Part shown: positions 25,391 through 34,711 of the stretch, one piece after another
Layout of the letters: each line of letters begins with the position of its first letter
How positions within the stretch are numbered: the first letter of the stretch is position 1
Origin: a virus
Strand: one strand, 5' to 3'
Virus record (IMG/VR): IMGVR_UViG_3300008267_006855
Location: 1 to 64,000 of that record
DNA length: 64,000 bases
Position numbers and translations under genes: made by a program
Notes under the pieces: generated by a model
The model's database searches: none
What the model was told of the DNA's origin: nothing
The model's input: the letters and a program-made list of their open reading frames with translations, nothing else

Positions 25391-28096
25391 TTAAGCACCC
25401 ATCAACAAAAATGAACTTAATATATTTATAGGTGATGACCAAGCAACTAATTGTATAGTAGCATATGCAGTTGCTGGTGATGTTAATACTACCGTTAAAC
25501 CGTCAGAAGCAGTATAGTCGCTATCTTTAATTAATTTAACACCGTTGTAGTAAACATCTAAAGCATTTACATCATAACCTTGGCTAGTTGTAAATGTAGT
25601 CTGATTTGCAGTTGCAATAAATGTGTCTGTTACCTTTATACCACCTGCACTAATTATACCAGTATCTAATCTTACAGAAGATCCTGTAATGTCTAACCAG
25701 TATGCATTTGTACCATCCGATGTATAACGATACATAACATCTGTGGTTGTTTTATACCATATATCACCAACAACAGGATTCAATGGTGCAGTAGCAGAAC
25801 TGGTTGATCTGATGCCTCCACCAACAACATTACCCGTAACTACTAGTGTATTATTAGATGTATAATAATTTAGATTGGCATTGTTGGCAATATATCCAGC
25901 AGAATTAACCGTCAGTACATTATTAGGTGCAAAACCACCAAGAGATACTACACCACCTCCACCACCAGTATTTGCTTGATTAAATGCAGCTTGAGTATAA
26001 GCTAATACATCATAACCATTAATGAAAACAGAATTACTAATTAAATTAGCTTTTAATGTTGAAATTCTAAGTGATGCATGATTTGGATCTAATAGATTAG
26101 TACCTTGAATTTCTGGCGTATAATTATCTAACAAATACCAAGTATTTGTAGAAACATCTTTAATGAGACCGGTATGTTTAAGAGTATCACTTTCTATATA
26201 ATGTGCAACAAAACCAATATCGAGTGCATTACCTGTGTTATTGTTTGCAAGAAGAATAATAGGATCATTGATAACAACATTATTTGAAGTATAAGTTGTT
26301 GTGTTTCCAGAAACAAATAAATTTCCTGTAACTGTTAAGTCACCTGAGATTGTACCACCAGAAGAATTTAATTTTGTATTGGCAGTATTGAATGAAGCTT
26401 GTGCAAGAACATTTGCAGAATTGGCCTGAGCATATGCACCAAAGGAATAATTATTAATTGCATCTAATCTGGTATTCTGAGTGTTATCGACACCTTGAAT
26501 TATGATTGTGTTGGACGATGCTGAGTTTGCTGTATTTCTGGCATATTGATCAACAGAAGAACCTACATTAATATTATTTGCAGCATTAAAAGCAGCTTGC
26601 GCTAATGAATTTGCAGAGTTGGCTTTGTCATAAGCATTTTGAGCAAGCGTTGCAGTTGGAGACCAAACAGATAAAGCATCGGATGCAACCGCATATGCCA
26701 AATTTGCCTGAGCATATGAACTATTAGCGTAAGAATTTATGGCTATAATTCTGGTATTTTGCCAAGTATCTACACCTTGAGTATAAATTGTGTTTGCACT
26801 TGCTGAGTTGGCTGTTAATCTAGCAACGTTGTCAATTGCATATTCACCACCAGTATTTGCTTTATTAAATGCGGCTTGTGCTAGTACATTAGCAGAGTTT
26901 GCTTTATCAAATGATGCCTGAATATAGGTATTTTGTGTTATATTGACTTCTGCTAATTTTGATGCCAATATATCAGCGGCTTCTGCCATGTTGTAAGCAG
27001 AATTGGCTTTATCAAATATTGTTTTACCATTAAATGTGATGCTCTTATATGGTGTATCAGACGGATTGGTTGTTATTACAATACCATTTGCACCATTGAT
27101 ACGGATAATATCATCACCAACCGCATTAAGATCACCTTGACCAACAACATTCCATGTTGAGAATGTACTGCCTAAAGAAATCTTTACATTACCTTCTCCC
27201 ATATCATAGACATGGAAACCAGTAAATGTATCAAATGCAATTGTAGAAACATTAGAAACAATATTACTATAAACATTTGAACTGTCTATAGAAGCAACTT
27301 TGAGCATTGGACTGGCATTATTTGCCTTATCAAATGCAGCTTGTATTCTGGTGTTTTGTGTGGTGTCTACACCTTGTATTACGGCAATATCAGCTGCATT
27401 TGTATTTGCTTTATTGAAAGCAGATTGTGCCAAATTGTTTGCAGCATTGGCCTGTGTATAAGCACCGCCTGCATATGAATCTACTGCTGTAATCCTAGTA
27501 TTCTGTGTCGCATCTACACCTTGAGTGTAAACGGTATTTGAAGAAGCAGAGTTGGCTGTATCTCTAGAGTACTGATCTATTGCATTATTGGCTTTATTAA
27601 ATGCAGACTGTGCTAAATTATTCGCTGCAATTGCTTGAGTGTATGCACCATCAGCATATGAATCTACTGCTGCAATTCTGGTATTTTGCCATGTATCAAC
27701 ACCTTGAGTATAGATGGTGTTAGATGTTAGAGAATTTAATTTATCGGTTAAATCGATACCATTTACAATGACAGATGTTGCAATTAAATTGCCTTTAAAA
27801 TAATCTGCTTGAATATTTGCACGACTAAAACTACTGTCGTTCAAATCAATTAAAGAATTAGAAGTTACACCTGGTGTGTAACCATCAAAAAATAAAAATT
27901 CTTTTAAATTTGGATCTCTAAATAATCCTGCTTTACGAACTGTACCATCATTATATGTTCCAACAAAACCAAAATCTATAGCATCACTTAATGTATTGTT
28001 GTTTGCAAGAAGTAATAGTGATGCATCGATGTCTATACTTGCTGTATTTAAAGTTACTTCGGTACCAAGAACTGTTAAATTTCCTGTTACAGTCAA
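25391..28096 (-). CDS. Long fibre shaft protein, 3' part of a frame-broken gene
   Basis: 901 residues from a TTG at 28096; the frame is open back to 28285 without ATG. The upstream in-frame stretch reads VANTASANTVYTQGVD.., clearly fibre sequence. The main body carries five QGVDxxQNTRI repeats and many AFNKANSA..LAQA 14-residue repeats (shaft), and two LLANNNT..DIGFVxxY modules where the fibre text reads like a head-to-tail set of knitted beta modules. The C-terminus has the LGGFAPNNVLTVNSAGYI/VVGGG, GDIWYKTTTDVMYRYT and BppU-like modules. It probably belongs with 28251-28868 as one fibre of about 1158 residues, after a one-base frame difference near 28274. Confidence 0.75.
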   Translation of the reverse strand: MTVTGNLTVLGTEVTLNTASIDIDASLLLLANNNTLSDAIDFGFVGTYNDGTVRKAGLFRDPNLKEFLFFDGYTPGVTSNSLIDLNDSSFSRANIQADYFKGNLIATSVIVNGIDLTDKLNSLTSNTIYTQGVDTWQNTRIAAVDSYADGAYTQAIAANNLAQSAFNKANNAIDQYSRDTANSASSNTVYTQGVDATQNTRITAVDSYAGGAYTQANAANNLAQSAFNKANTNAADIAVIQGVDTTQNTRIQAAFDKANNASPMLKVASIDSSNVYSNIVSNVSTIAFDTFTGFHVYDMGEGNVKISLGSTFSTWNVVGQGDLNAVGDDIIRINGANGIVITTNPSDTPYKSITFNGKTIFDKANSAYNMAEAADILASKLAEVNITQNTYIQASFDKANSANVLAQAAFNKANTGGEYAIDNVARLTANSASANTIYTQGVDTWQNTRIIAINSYANSSYAQANLAYAVASDALSVWSPTATLAQNAYDKANSANSLAQAAFNAANNINVGSSVDQYARNTANSASSNTIIIQGVDNTQNTRLDAINNYSFGAYAQANSANVLAQASFNTANTKLNSSGGTISGDLTVTGNLFVSGNTTTYTSNNVVINDPIILLANNNTGNALDIGFVAHYIESDTLKHTGLIKDVSTNTWYLLDNYTPEIQGTNLLDPNHASLRISTLKANLISNSVFINGYDVLAYTQAAFNQANTGGGGGVVSLGGFAPNNVLTVNSAGYIANNANLNYYTSNNTLVVTGNVVGGGIRSTSSATAPLNPVVGDIWYKTTTDVMYRYTSDGTNAYWLDITGSSVRLDTGIISAGGIKVTDTFIATANQTTFTTSQGYDVNALDVYYNGVKLIKDSDYTASDGLTVVLTSPATAYATIQLVAWSSPINILSSFLLMGA
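25423..25430 (-). promoter_or_regulatory. Late-promoter octamer TATAAATA (perfect)
   Basis: Exact T4 late box on the minus strand, 42 bases upstream of the ATG at 25380. It lies inside the 3' end of the preceding fibre gene. Confidence 0.55.
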
Positions 28097-28250
28097 ATTT
28101 TCCGTTATTGAAACATCACCGTTAATGGTGCCACCATTGTTAACAAAATTATTGCCTACATTCGCCGCAGCAAAAGCAGCATTTAATCTTGTTGTTGTGG
28201 AAGATATTATATTGTTTTGATATGCATCTACGCCTTGTGTATAAACAGTA

Positions 28251-28868
28251 TTAGCCGATGCTGTATTTGCAACAATTGTTGTTTGCTAAAAATATTATTG
28301 GATTATCAATCTGTAAGCTGTTGGTATTTGTATATGTGGTGTTGCCTTCAATTATAAAATCATCACCTACAGTTAAACTACCAGTTATATTAACATTACC
28401 TGTAACTGTACCACCAGAACTTACAAATGTATTGCCAACATTGGCTGCAGCAAATGCCGCATTGATTCTTGTATTTTGTGCCGCATCAACACCTTGTGTA
28501 TAAACAGTATTGGCTGCAATTGTATTTGCAATGTCTCTTACAATCTGATCTATATCATCAGAAAGAGCATTGATAGTTATTGTTTTTGATGATGAGTTTG
28601 TTGAGATGCTTACATTATTACCTGCAACAATACTTAAAGTATCCGTTGGTGAAGTTGCAAGTATTAATGTTGAGTTTGAATTGATTGTGGCAAAAGAGTC
28701 TGGTTGTATGCCAACCAGATCCAGATCAAATGATGATATTTGATTATTAGCTCTCTTAAAAAATAATTTACCGTCAGCATAGTTAAGAGCTAATTCTCCA
28801 AACTGTAGACTTGACGGTATATTTCCTGTTACGCCAGAGCTTTTTAAACGAATTTTTGTATTTGCCAT
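28251..28868 (-). CDS. Fibre protein, 5' part of a frame-broken gene
   Basis: A 205-residue protein. The N-terminal MANTKIRLKSSGVTGNIPSS and ELALNYADGKLFFKR match the receptor-fibre cap also seen in 29410-31074. It continues with IVRDIANTIAANTVYTQGVD..QNTRI..AAFAAANVGNTFV and SGGTVTGNVNITGSLTV, and ends IIFLANNN followed by out-of-family CCKYSIG. Elsewhere in this window LANNN continues as T..DIGFV. Here the following bases in the next frame read VANTASANTVYTQGVD, so the gene appears joined out of frame to the next module. Either the fibre is truly truncated or the assembly has a one-base error at about 28274. Confidence 0.7.
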   Translation of the reverse strand: MANTKIRLKSSGVTGNIPSSLQFGELALNYADGKLFFKRANNQISSFDLDLVGIQPDSFATINSNSTLILATSPTDTLSIVAGNNVSISTNSSSKTITINALSDDIDQIVRDIANTIAANTVYTQGVDAAQNTRINAAFAAANVGNTFVSSGGTVTGNVNITGSLTVGDDFIIEGNTTYTNTNSLQIDNPIIFLANNNCCKYSIG

Positions 28869-28871
28869 TTA

Positions 28872-29378
28872 CTAAAAACTTCCACCGTCTTTCGTATTTT
28901 CTTTATTTATAGATGATTCTTCAACAACTTCTTTTGCTTTTGGAGAATCAACTTTACGTCTTTGAGCAGGAGTTAATTGTAAATATTCAATTTTTTTATT
29001 TAATTTGGCAATAACTTCATCTTTTTCTTCAATGGTCTTTTGTGCTTTAGATAATTCAGACCTAAAAGTTTTAATATGTTCTACTTGATGTTTTGTTTTA
29101 TCATATTCAGTTTCTTTATCTTTGATAGCTTCAAGTTTTTTTGTTAACTCATTAACAGCATCTTTTAAAGATTTTATTTCTTGAGTTTCAAAATTGTTTT
29201 TATTTGTTTTTAGTGTTTGAAGTTCTTCATCAAAGTTTTTTAACTGAAATTCATATGTTTCAATTACTTCTTTGCTAATTCTTTCGTTAGCTTGTAATGA
29301 TATATTTCTCAACAAAGCATCATTTAAAGTACTAGCCAAAATATCAATGTAATAATTAATATACTTATCATTTTCCAT
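28872..29378 (-). CDS. Coiled-coil protein
   Basis: A 168-residue, charged, almost wholly helical protein. Residues about 30-130 are long heptad-rich coiled coil (EFQLKNFDEELQTLKTNK, EVIAKLNKKIEYL). A basic TPAQRRKVDSPKAKEV segment and an acidic tail ending KDGGSF follow. AGGAG precedes the ATG at good spacing. The GGSF tail resembles the endings of the two fibre genes upstream (EGGTF, DAGTF). No family is recognised; an assembly or chaperone-like role beside fibre genes would be inference. Confidence 0.75.
   Translation of the reverse strand: MENDKYINYYIDILASTLNDALLRNISLQANERISKEVIETYEFQLKNFDEELQTLKTNKNNFETQEIKSLKDAVNELTKKLEAIKDKETEYDKTKHQVEHIKTFRSELSKAQKTIEEKDEVIAKLNKKIEYLQLTPAQRRKVDSPKAKEVVEESSINKENTKDGGSF
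28904..28911 (-). promoter_or_regulatory. Late-promoter octamer TATAAATA (perfect)
   Basis: Exact late box on the minus strand within the 3' end of the coiled-coil gene, 35 bases upstream of the ATG at 28868. Confidence 0.5.
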
Positions 29379-29409
29379 AACAAACTCCTATTCATTAAAC
29401 AATTATATA

Positions 29410-31074
29410 TTAGAATGTTCCACCCTCTAATGTTGTGGACCAAACAGGAGTTCCAGAAGAATTTACGGTTAATATTTGACTTGACCAATCTTGATCAGCG
29501 CCTTCAGCTCCTGCAGCTGCTGTAACTTGTAATGCTCCTGTTCCATTTCCATATATGATACCTTTTGTAGTTGCAGATGCAAATCCTGTACCACCTTGTG
29601 GAACTGTTAAACCTGATATTGCTGAACCTGTTGCAGCAGTTAATCTACCATAAGCATCAACAGTTACAGAAGTTATTGTATTGTTTGTGGCAAGAGAACC
29701 TGTTAGTGTATAAGTTGTGTTTGCAAGAGAAGAAAATCCTTCTGCGCCAGCAATTAATATACCACCTGTAGTATAAGAAGAAGAACCGGTACCACCACGA
29801 GCATAAGGAAGAACACCAGAAATTAATTGAGAGGTGTCAATTGCAATATTTTCTACAGTTGCGGATGTAGCTCTACCATAATCATCAACTGTTAATGCCG
29901 ATATTGTTCTGTTATTTCCTAAAGTTGGTCCTGTTAGTGTGAATAAAGAATTGGCTAAAGACTTTAATGCATTAGTTCCATCACCAATAACAATTTGTCC
30001 AGCTGAAAATGTATTTGTTCCTGTACCACCAGACCCTACAGGTAGTGCTGTGCTTAAAGCTAAAGAACCAGAAGAAATTGTTGTTGCAATTACATTACCT
30101 TTGAAGTAATTGGCATTGACATTTGCCTTTGCAAAAGTAGCGTGTGAAGTGTCAATTGTATTATTTGAATTTATTTCTGGATCATAGTCAGCAAATACAT
30201 AATATTCTTGGTTTGTGGCACTTCTAAAGAAACCAGTATGTGAATTTACTCCTATGCCACCATGGTGAGCAATAAAGCCAATGTCTACTGTGTCAGTAGT
30301 ATAATTATTGCCAGCTAAAAATATTAATGAATCTTCAAGTCTTAATGTACTTGTTTCAATTACTGTTGAGTTACCCAATACGGTTAAGTTACCAGTAACA
30401 ACTAAATCTTTATCTGCGGCAATTCTTAAACTAGTATTGATTATCTGTTCGCCACCTGAAGTGTTTGCACGAACAACGGTATTATCAACACTTAATGTTA
30501 CATTATCAAGACCAACATTACTTGTAATACCTTCACCACCAATTACAGTAAGTGTATCGCCGCCAGAAACTTCACTTGTTCCTGAGTCACCATTCAAAGT
30601 AAAGGATGTTGAAATTGGATTTGTTGTAACACTTGTAATACGACCATTTGCAGCAACAGTAATTGTTGGAATCGATGTGCCAGAACCAAATGTTCCTGCG
30701 GTTGTTACATTTGAAAGATTTGCAGAAAGTGCTACGGCTCCTGTACCATCAAATGATACAGCTGATGCAATAACTTCACCACCTATGGAGAAGTTTCTGC
30801 CTGTTTCTAATGCAGTTGCGGTGTTTGAATTACCATATAATCTACCATAAAATGCACCATTTGCATCTCTTTTAACTAATGTATTAAATGCATTTGCAGC
30901 TGTTGCCGTTCCAATGTCTGCTATAGAAGTACCACCAATCGCTATTGGACCACCACCGGTAGTACCAATAAACAAGGTATTTGAAGCATAGGAATACGCC
31001 AGTTCACCAGGTGATAAAGATGTGGGTGTACTAGTGACTAGTGATCGTTTTATCTGAATTCTTGTATTGGCCAT
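29410..31074 (-). CDS. Tail fibre with GGTG repeats
   Basis: A 554-residue protein. The N-terminal cap MANTRIQIKRSLVTSTPTSL, with ELAYSYASNTLFIG, is a typical fibre-attachment domain. The middle holds a RLEDSLIFLAGNN..DIGFIAHH module (about 240-320). The C-terminal half has three LPxxxGGTGxxSxxxGxIxxGxG-type repeats with YTLTGSLATNNTITSVTVDAYGRLT strands, a common fibre beta-repeat. It ends STTLEGGTF. The gene follows 31107-34115 by 32 bases and has an octamer 26 bases upstream of the start. Inferred role: elongated fibre or its distal part. Confidence 0.8.
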   Translation of the reverse strand: MANTRIQIKRSLVTSTPTSLSPGELAYSYASNTLFIGTTGGGPIAIGGTSIADIGTATAANAFNTLVKRDANGAFYGRLYGNSNTATALETGRNFSIGGEVIASAVSFDGTGAVALSANLSNVTTAGTFGSGTSIPTITVAANGRITSVTTNPISTSFTLNGDSGTSEVSGGDTLTVIGGEGITSNVGLDNVTLSVDNTVVRANTSGGEQIINTSLRIAADKDLVVTGNLTVLGNSTVIETSTLRLEDSLIFLAGNNYTTDTVDIGFIAHHGGIGVNSHTGFFRSATNQEYYVFADYDPEINSNNTIDTSHATFAKANVNANYFKGNVIATTISSGSLALSTALPVGSGGTGTNTFSAGQIVIGDGTNALKSLANSLFTLTGPTLGNNRTISALTVDDYGRATSATVENIAIDTSQLISGVLPYARGGTGSSSYTTGGILIAGAEGFSSLANTTYTLTGSLATNNTITSVTVDAYGRLTAATGSAISGLTVPQGGTGFASATTKGIIYGNGTGALQVTAAAGAEGADQDWSSQILTVNSSGTPVWSTTLEGGTF

Positions 31075-31100
31075 TTTCTATCCTTGCATAGATTCTATGG

Positions 31101-31108
31101 TATTTATT
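31101..31108 (-). promoter_or_regulatory. Late-promoter-like octamer AATAAATA
   Basis: The minus strand reads TTTAATAAATACC. It overlaps the TAA stop of the upstream fibre gene and lies 26 bases before the ATG at 31074. Confidence 0.45.
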
Positions 31109-34100
31109 AAAAAGTCCCTGCATCAATTATGCCACCATAATCTGTGGAATATAATGATCCTGCGAAAATTGCACCAGCCACACCAGCTCCACCAGCGAGT
31201 ATTAAATCTCCAGAATTTGTATTTACAGATGGAAAACCACCAGCTATTCTCAATGTTCCGGTCATTGTATCACCTGGTCTTTGAACAGCATTTGTAGTCT
31301 GACTTAATGCTGTTGTTGCATCAATTAAGGCTTGTGCAGCATAACCGTATGCCACATTTGCACTATCAAAAGCTGCGGCCGCATAGTTAAAGGATGAGTT
31401 TGCAGTATTTCTTGCATACTGATCAACATTGTTTGGTAAAGTGGCATCAATTGCTTGTTGAGCTAAGGCTAATGCTTGTGAGATTCTATTATTCTGTGTA
31501 CCATCAACATTAGATTGATATTGTATCTGACTATTGATATCATTAATGGTGCCTGCAAAAGACTCTACTGTAGAGATTGCAAGATTTGCTTTATTGAAAG
31601 CGGAATTAATTGCTGATTGTTGAGAATTGGCTTTATCAAAAGCTAATTGTGCCGTTACTTGTACAGTATTGGCTTTATTAAACGCAGCCTGTGCATGAGA
31701 AAATGCAGAATTAGTTCTGCTGAATACCAAATCAGTATAAGTTATTGCAGAGTTTGCTCTATCATAAGCACCATTAGCTTTTGATCTTGCGTAACTATCT
31801 GTAGAAGATATGGTAACATTAGCGGAATTAGCTTTGTCAAATGCTGCTTGAGCTAATATTGTTGCATCATTAGATTTTGAAAAACTTGCTTGAGAATAAT
31901 TAGTTAGATAAGCAATGTCTGTTCGTGCAACAGTATCTATTTGATAAACACTATTTGATTTTGCATATGCAGCTTGTGCAATATTAAGTGCCGAATTTGC
32001 TGTTATACTTGTTGCATTTACTCTTGATCGAGCCCAAGGGTCAACATTATAAACAGTAACATCAACGTTTGCCAATGCACCAGAAGAAACAACAATATTA
32101 TTTGCATCAACCCATCTTAATGTTCCAAAACCATCTGTCGATAGAATTTGGCCCATTTGACCAAAAGAACCATCAGCATATATTCCACCATCAATATAAA
32201 GATTATACCAATGATGTGATATGTCACCTAAATTTTGGCCTAGTACCTTTGGAGATATATCACCATCAAGTTCAATACTTCCATCAATGTTGAGCATTCC
32301 TGAACCAACATTAATATTTGGAACAAATAATGTATTTGTTGAAGAATCAAATCTTAAATTTGCAGAACTACCAAAAATACCATTATTGTTATATTGAACC
32401 CAAGTATTATTTCCTGTAATTGTTGTTACGCCATTTGCTTTATTGAAAGCGGCTTGCGCTAATGAATTTGCAGAGTTGGCTTTATTAAATGCTGATTGTG
32501 CTGAATCTGTGGCTGCATTTGCTTTATTGAAAGCAGCTGGATTATATGTGTAATTGTTTGCATAATCATATGCGGCTTGTGCTATACCTCTTATATGAAG
32601 AATTTCATCATCTTGTATAATATTTTGTGCTTGAGCTTCAAATGCTTCTGTAAGTGCAGTATTAGCTTGTCCAAAAGCTAATTGTGAATATGTTATTGTA
32701 GAGTTTGCTCTTGCGTATGCCGACTGTGAATAATTATCAATTGCTGATATTCTGGTATTCTGTGTTGTATTAACGCCAGCTTGATATGATATAGAAGAAT
32801 TGGCTGTGTTTAATGCACCTTGTAAATACTGACCTTTTAAAGAAGCATCTATAGCGGTATTGTCTGCACCAAAAGCAAGAAGGAACGCATCGTTGGCACG
32901 GTCAAATACTGTAGATACTCTAGATGATACTGCATTAATATTATTGTTTTGTGTGGTATTAGTAGCAAACAATATAGAAATATTTGCATTTGCAGCATTG
33001 ATCGCACCTTGCAAGTAAGAAATATTTGCAGATACATTTGTTGCATTGGCTGCATTAAATGCCAGTTGAGATATTGTTTGTGCAGTATTGGCTGCTGCAT
33101 AGGCCGCATCTAATCTGTCTGATAGACCAGTTACACGGGTGTTTTGTGAAATATTTATTAATGAAACAACATCAATATTTGCATTAGCCGTATTCAATGC
33201 ACCTTGTAAATAGTTTGCCAAATTGGCTGCACTATTGGCTTGATTGAAAGATGCTTGAGAAATTGAAGATGTGGAATTTGCTTTGGTGAAAGCTGCATCT
33301 AATCTGGTACTAGTTTGGCTTATCTGAGTGTTCTGCCAGTCATTTAGATTGTTTAATCTTTCTATGTTGACATTCGCACGGTCTAAACCACCTTGTAAGT
33401 ACAATGTATTTGCCGATGCGGTATTAGCCTTATCAAATGCAGATGCAACAGATGGCTGAAGTGCAATAGTATTGGCTGAAGCAGAGTATGCAATCGTATT
33501 TGCAGTATTTGCTTGTGTATAAGCATTGGCTGCGGCTAGTTCTACATGACCTAGTCTGGTGTTCTGTGTTGCATCGATGCCATACAGAACAGTTATGTCT
33601 GATACTGCACCAGACACCAGAGGTTGTAATGTTACTGTGTTGGCTGATGCAGAATATGCAACTGTGTTAGCTGCATTTGCAATAGATAGTGCGGCTTGTG
33701 CGGCTACATTTGCAGATATTCCATTGGCTGCAGCCGAAGTTGCAAGAATGTTGGCTGCATTGGCCAAATCGTATGCAGAATTTGCTTTGTTGCTGGCAAA
33801 AGTAATGCTATTATTTTGAGTTGTTTGTATGCCAAAAAGATAACCTATATTGGCTTCAACTGCATCAACTTCTACTTTTAATGTTACTGTGTTAACTGAA
33901 GCTAGAGTTGCAGTATTTTGTGCATTATTGGCTGCATTGAATACTATCTGTAAATCTCTGGATATATCAGAATCAATAATCTCAACAACAGAATTGACAC
34001 CATTTACAGATTTACCAATGTATAGTGTATTGGATACAAAAGAATAAGCTAACTGGCCATCTTCTAGAAAAGCTGGTGCTGTATTACTATATGAACGAAG

Positions 34101-34115
34101 AATCTGATCGGCCAT
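31107..34115 (-). CDS. Very long coiled-coil-repeat tail fibre shaft
   Basis: A 1002-residue protein. The N-terminal cap MADQILRSYSNTAPAFLEDGQ, with LAYSFVSNTLYIGKS, matches the cap of the neighbouring fibre. Most of the chain is 14-residue repeats of the AFNKANSANSLAQA type, mixed with NTTQNxRI and LQGALNTANANI units. The 14-residue period is two heptads and predicts a long trimeric coiled coil (inference). Residues about 570-650 are a non-repetitive island (WVQYNNNGIFGSSANLRFDS..LGDISHHWYNLYIDGGIYADG..LRWVD), a beta module common in T4-like fibres. It ends GAIFAGSLYSTDYGGIIDAGTF. The stop overlaps nothing; the start shares a base with the upstream stop (TAATG). Confidence 0.85.
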   Translation of the reverse strand: MADQILRSYSNTAPAFLEDGQLAYSFVSNTLYIGKSVNGVNSVVEIIDSDISRDLQIVFNAANNAQNTATLASVNTVTLKVEVDAVEANIGYLFGIQTTQNNSITFASNKANSAYDLANAANILATSAAANGISANVAAQAALSIANAANTVAYSASANTVTLQPLVSGAVSDITVLYGIDATQNTRLGHVELAAANAYTQANTANTIAYSASANTIALQPSVASAFDKANTASANTLYLQGGLDRANVNIERLNNLNDWQNTQISQTSTRLDAAFTKANSTSSISQASFNQANSAANLANYLQGALNTANANIDVVSLINISQNTRVTGLSDRLDAAYAAANTAQTISQLAFNAANATNVSANISYLQGAINAANANISILFATNTTQNNNINAVSSRVSTVFDRANDAFLLAFGADNTAIDASLKGQYLQGALNTANSSISYQAGVNTTQNTRISAIDNYSQSAYARANSTITYSQLAFGQANTALTEAFEAQAQNIIQDDEILHIRGIAQAAYDYANNYTYNPAAFNKANAATDSAQSAFNKANSANSLAQAAFNKANGVTTITGNNTWVQYNNNGIFGSSANLRFDSSTNTLFVPNINVGSGMLNIDGSIELDGDISPKVLGQNLGDISHHWYNLYIDGGIYADGSFGQMGQILSTDGFGTLRWVDANNIVVSSGALANVDVTVYNVDPWARSRVNATSITANSALNIAQAAYAKSNSVYQIDTVARTDIAYLTNYSQASFSKSNDATILAQAAFDKANSANVTISSTDSYARSKANGAYDRANSAITYTDLVFSRTNSAFSHAQAAFNKANTVQVTAQLAFDKANSQQSAINSAFNKANLAISTVESFAGTINDINSQIQYQSNVDGTQNNRISQALALAQQAIDATLPNNVDQYARNTANSSFNYAAAAFDSANVAYGYAAQALIDATTALSQTTNAVQRPGDTMTGTLRIAGGFPSVNTNSGDLILAGGAGVAGAIFAGSLYSTDYGGIIDAGTF

Positions 34116-34369
34116 TAGTATCTTCCAGAATCCGTGCCACTAATCTGTGACAAGAATGTTGACACAGGAATGGTTTCAAACTTACCTGTGTTTGCATTGT
34201 ATACAATTACGGAATTATTGGCCAGTTGAGTTGTGTCCATATCAGTCAGAGATTTCAATGTTCTACTGCCATATGATATGGTAGATACCTTTGCCTTGGT
34301 ATCTTTAACTTCTACTTTTACGGTAGATAAACTAGTTGGTGTGATTTTGACACGAATGTTTGATGACAT
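34115..34369 (-). CDS. Small fibre-operon protein
   Basis: An 84-residue protein. MSSNIRVKITPTSLSTVKVEV is strand-rich, then a SLTDMDTTQLANNSVIVYNANTGKFETIP segment as in the joining regions of T4-like fibres, ending SGTDSGRY. The stop and the next start overlap (TAATG at 34115), so it is translationally coupled to the giant shaft gene. No defined function; an adaptor at the shaft base is possible. Confidence 0.7.
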   Translation of the reverse strand: MSSNIRVKITPTSLSTVKVEVKDTKAKVSTISYGSRTLKSLTDMDTTQLANNSVIVYNANTGKFETIPVSTFLSQISGTDSGRY

Positions 34370-34372
34370 TTT

Positions 34373-34711
34373 CTACCTTGTGACAGCTGGAGAAACCTCA
34401 AAGATTCCCTCCAAGATCCTAGTTGTTGTATTATTTGCACTTTCTCTAATGATAGTGTCATAAACATAACGACCAGGAGCAATATTTGCTGTCACAGTTG
34501 CAGGTAGTGTAAGTGTAATGGTACCTTCAGACACATTTATAGATGTCGAAAAGGTTGCTGTTGCGTTTGCAGAGTAATATGACTTACGAATCTGGCTATT
34601 TGCTGTATAACCAGTCAAGTCATAATTTTGATTGTAGGCGTCATCGACCGTTATTGTTATTGTAAAAGTCGAGCCTTGTTCGGCGAATAGGTTGGAGTAT
34701 GCAGCTGGCAT
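34373..34711 (-). CDS. BppU-N-like Ig-fold structural protein
   Basis: A 112-residue protein starting MPAAYSNLFAEQGSTFTITITV, with YDLTGYTANSQIRKSYYS, TITLTLPATVTANI and YVYDTIIRESANNTTTRILEG. The layout (a QGxTFxxxxxxxDxxxxxxDLTGYxxxxxIR opening, a late AxxRYVYD strand and an EGxxxVSP end) is that of the N-terminal beta-sandwich of baseplate upper protein BppU and of similar proteins in T4-like aquatic phages. A good GAGG site lies before the ATG. First gene of the leftward fibre block after the noncoding gap. Confidence 0.75.
   Translation of the reverse strand: MPAAYSNLFAEQGSTFTITITVDDAYNQNYDLTGYTANSQIRKSYYSANATATFSTSINVSEGTITLTLPATVTANIAPGRYVYDTIIRESANNTTTRILEGIFEVSPAVTR

Noticed and set aside
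17744-31382. NotI sites GCGGCCGC at 17744-17751 and 31375-31382 as possible vector remnants
   Set aside because: Both lie inside coding alanine runs of the shaft repeats, with no vector sequence around.
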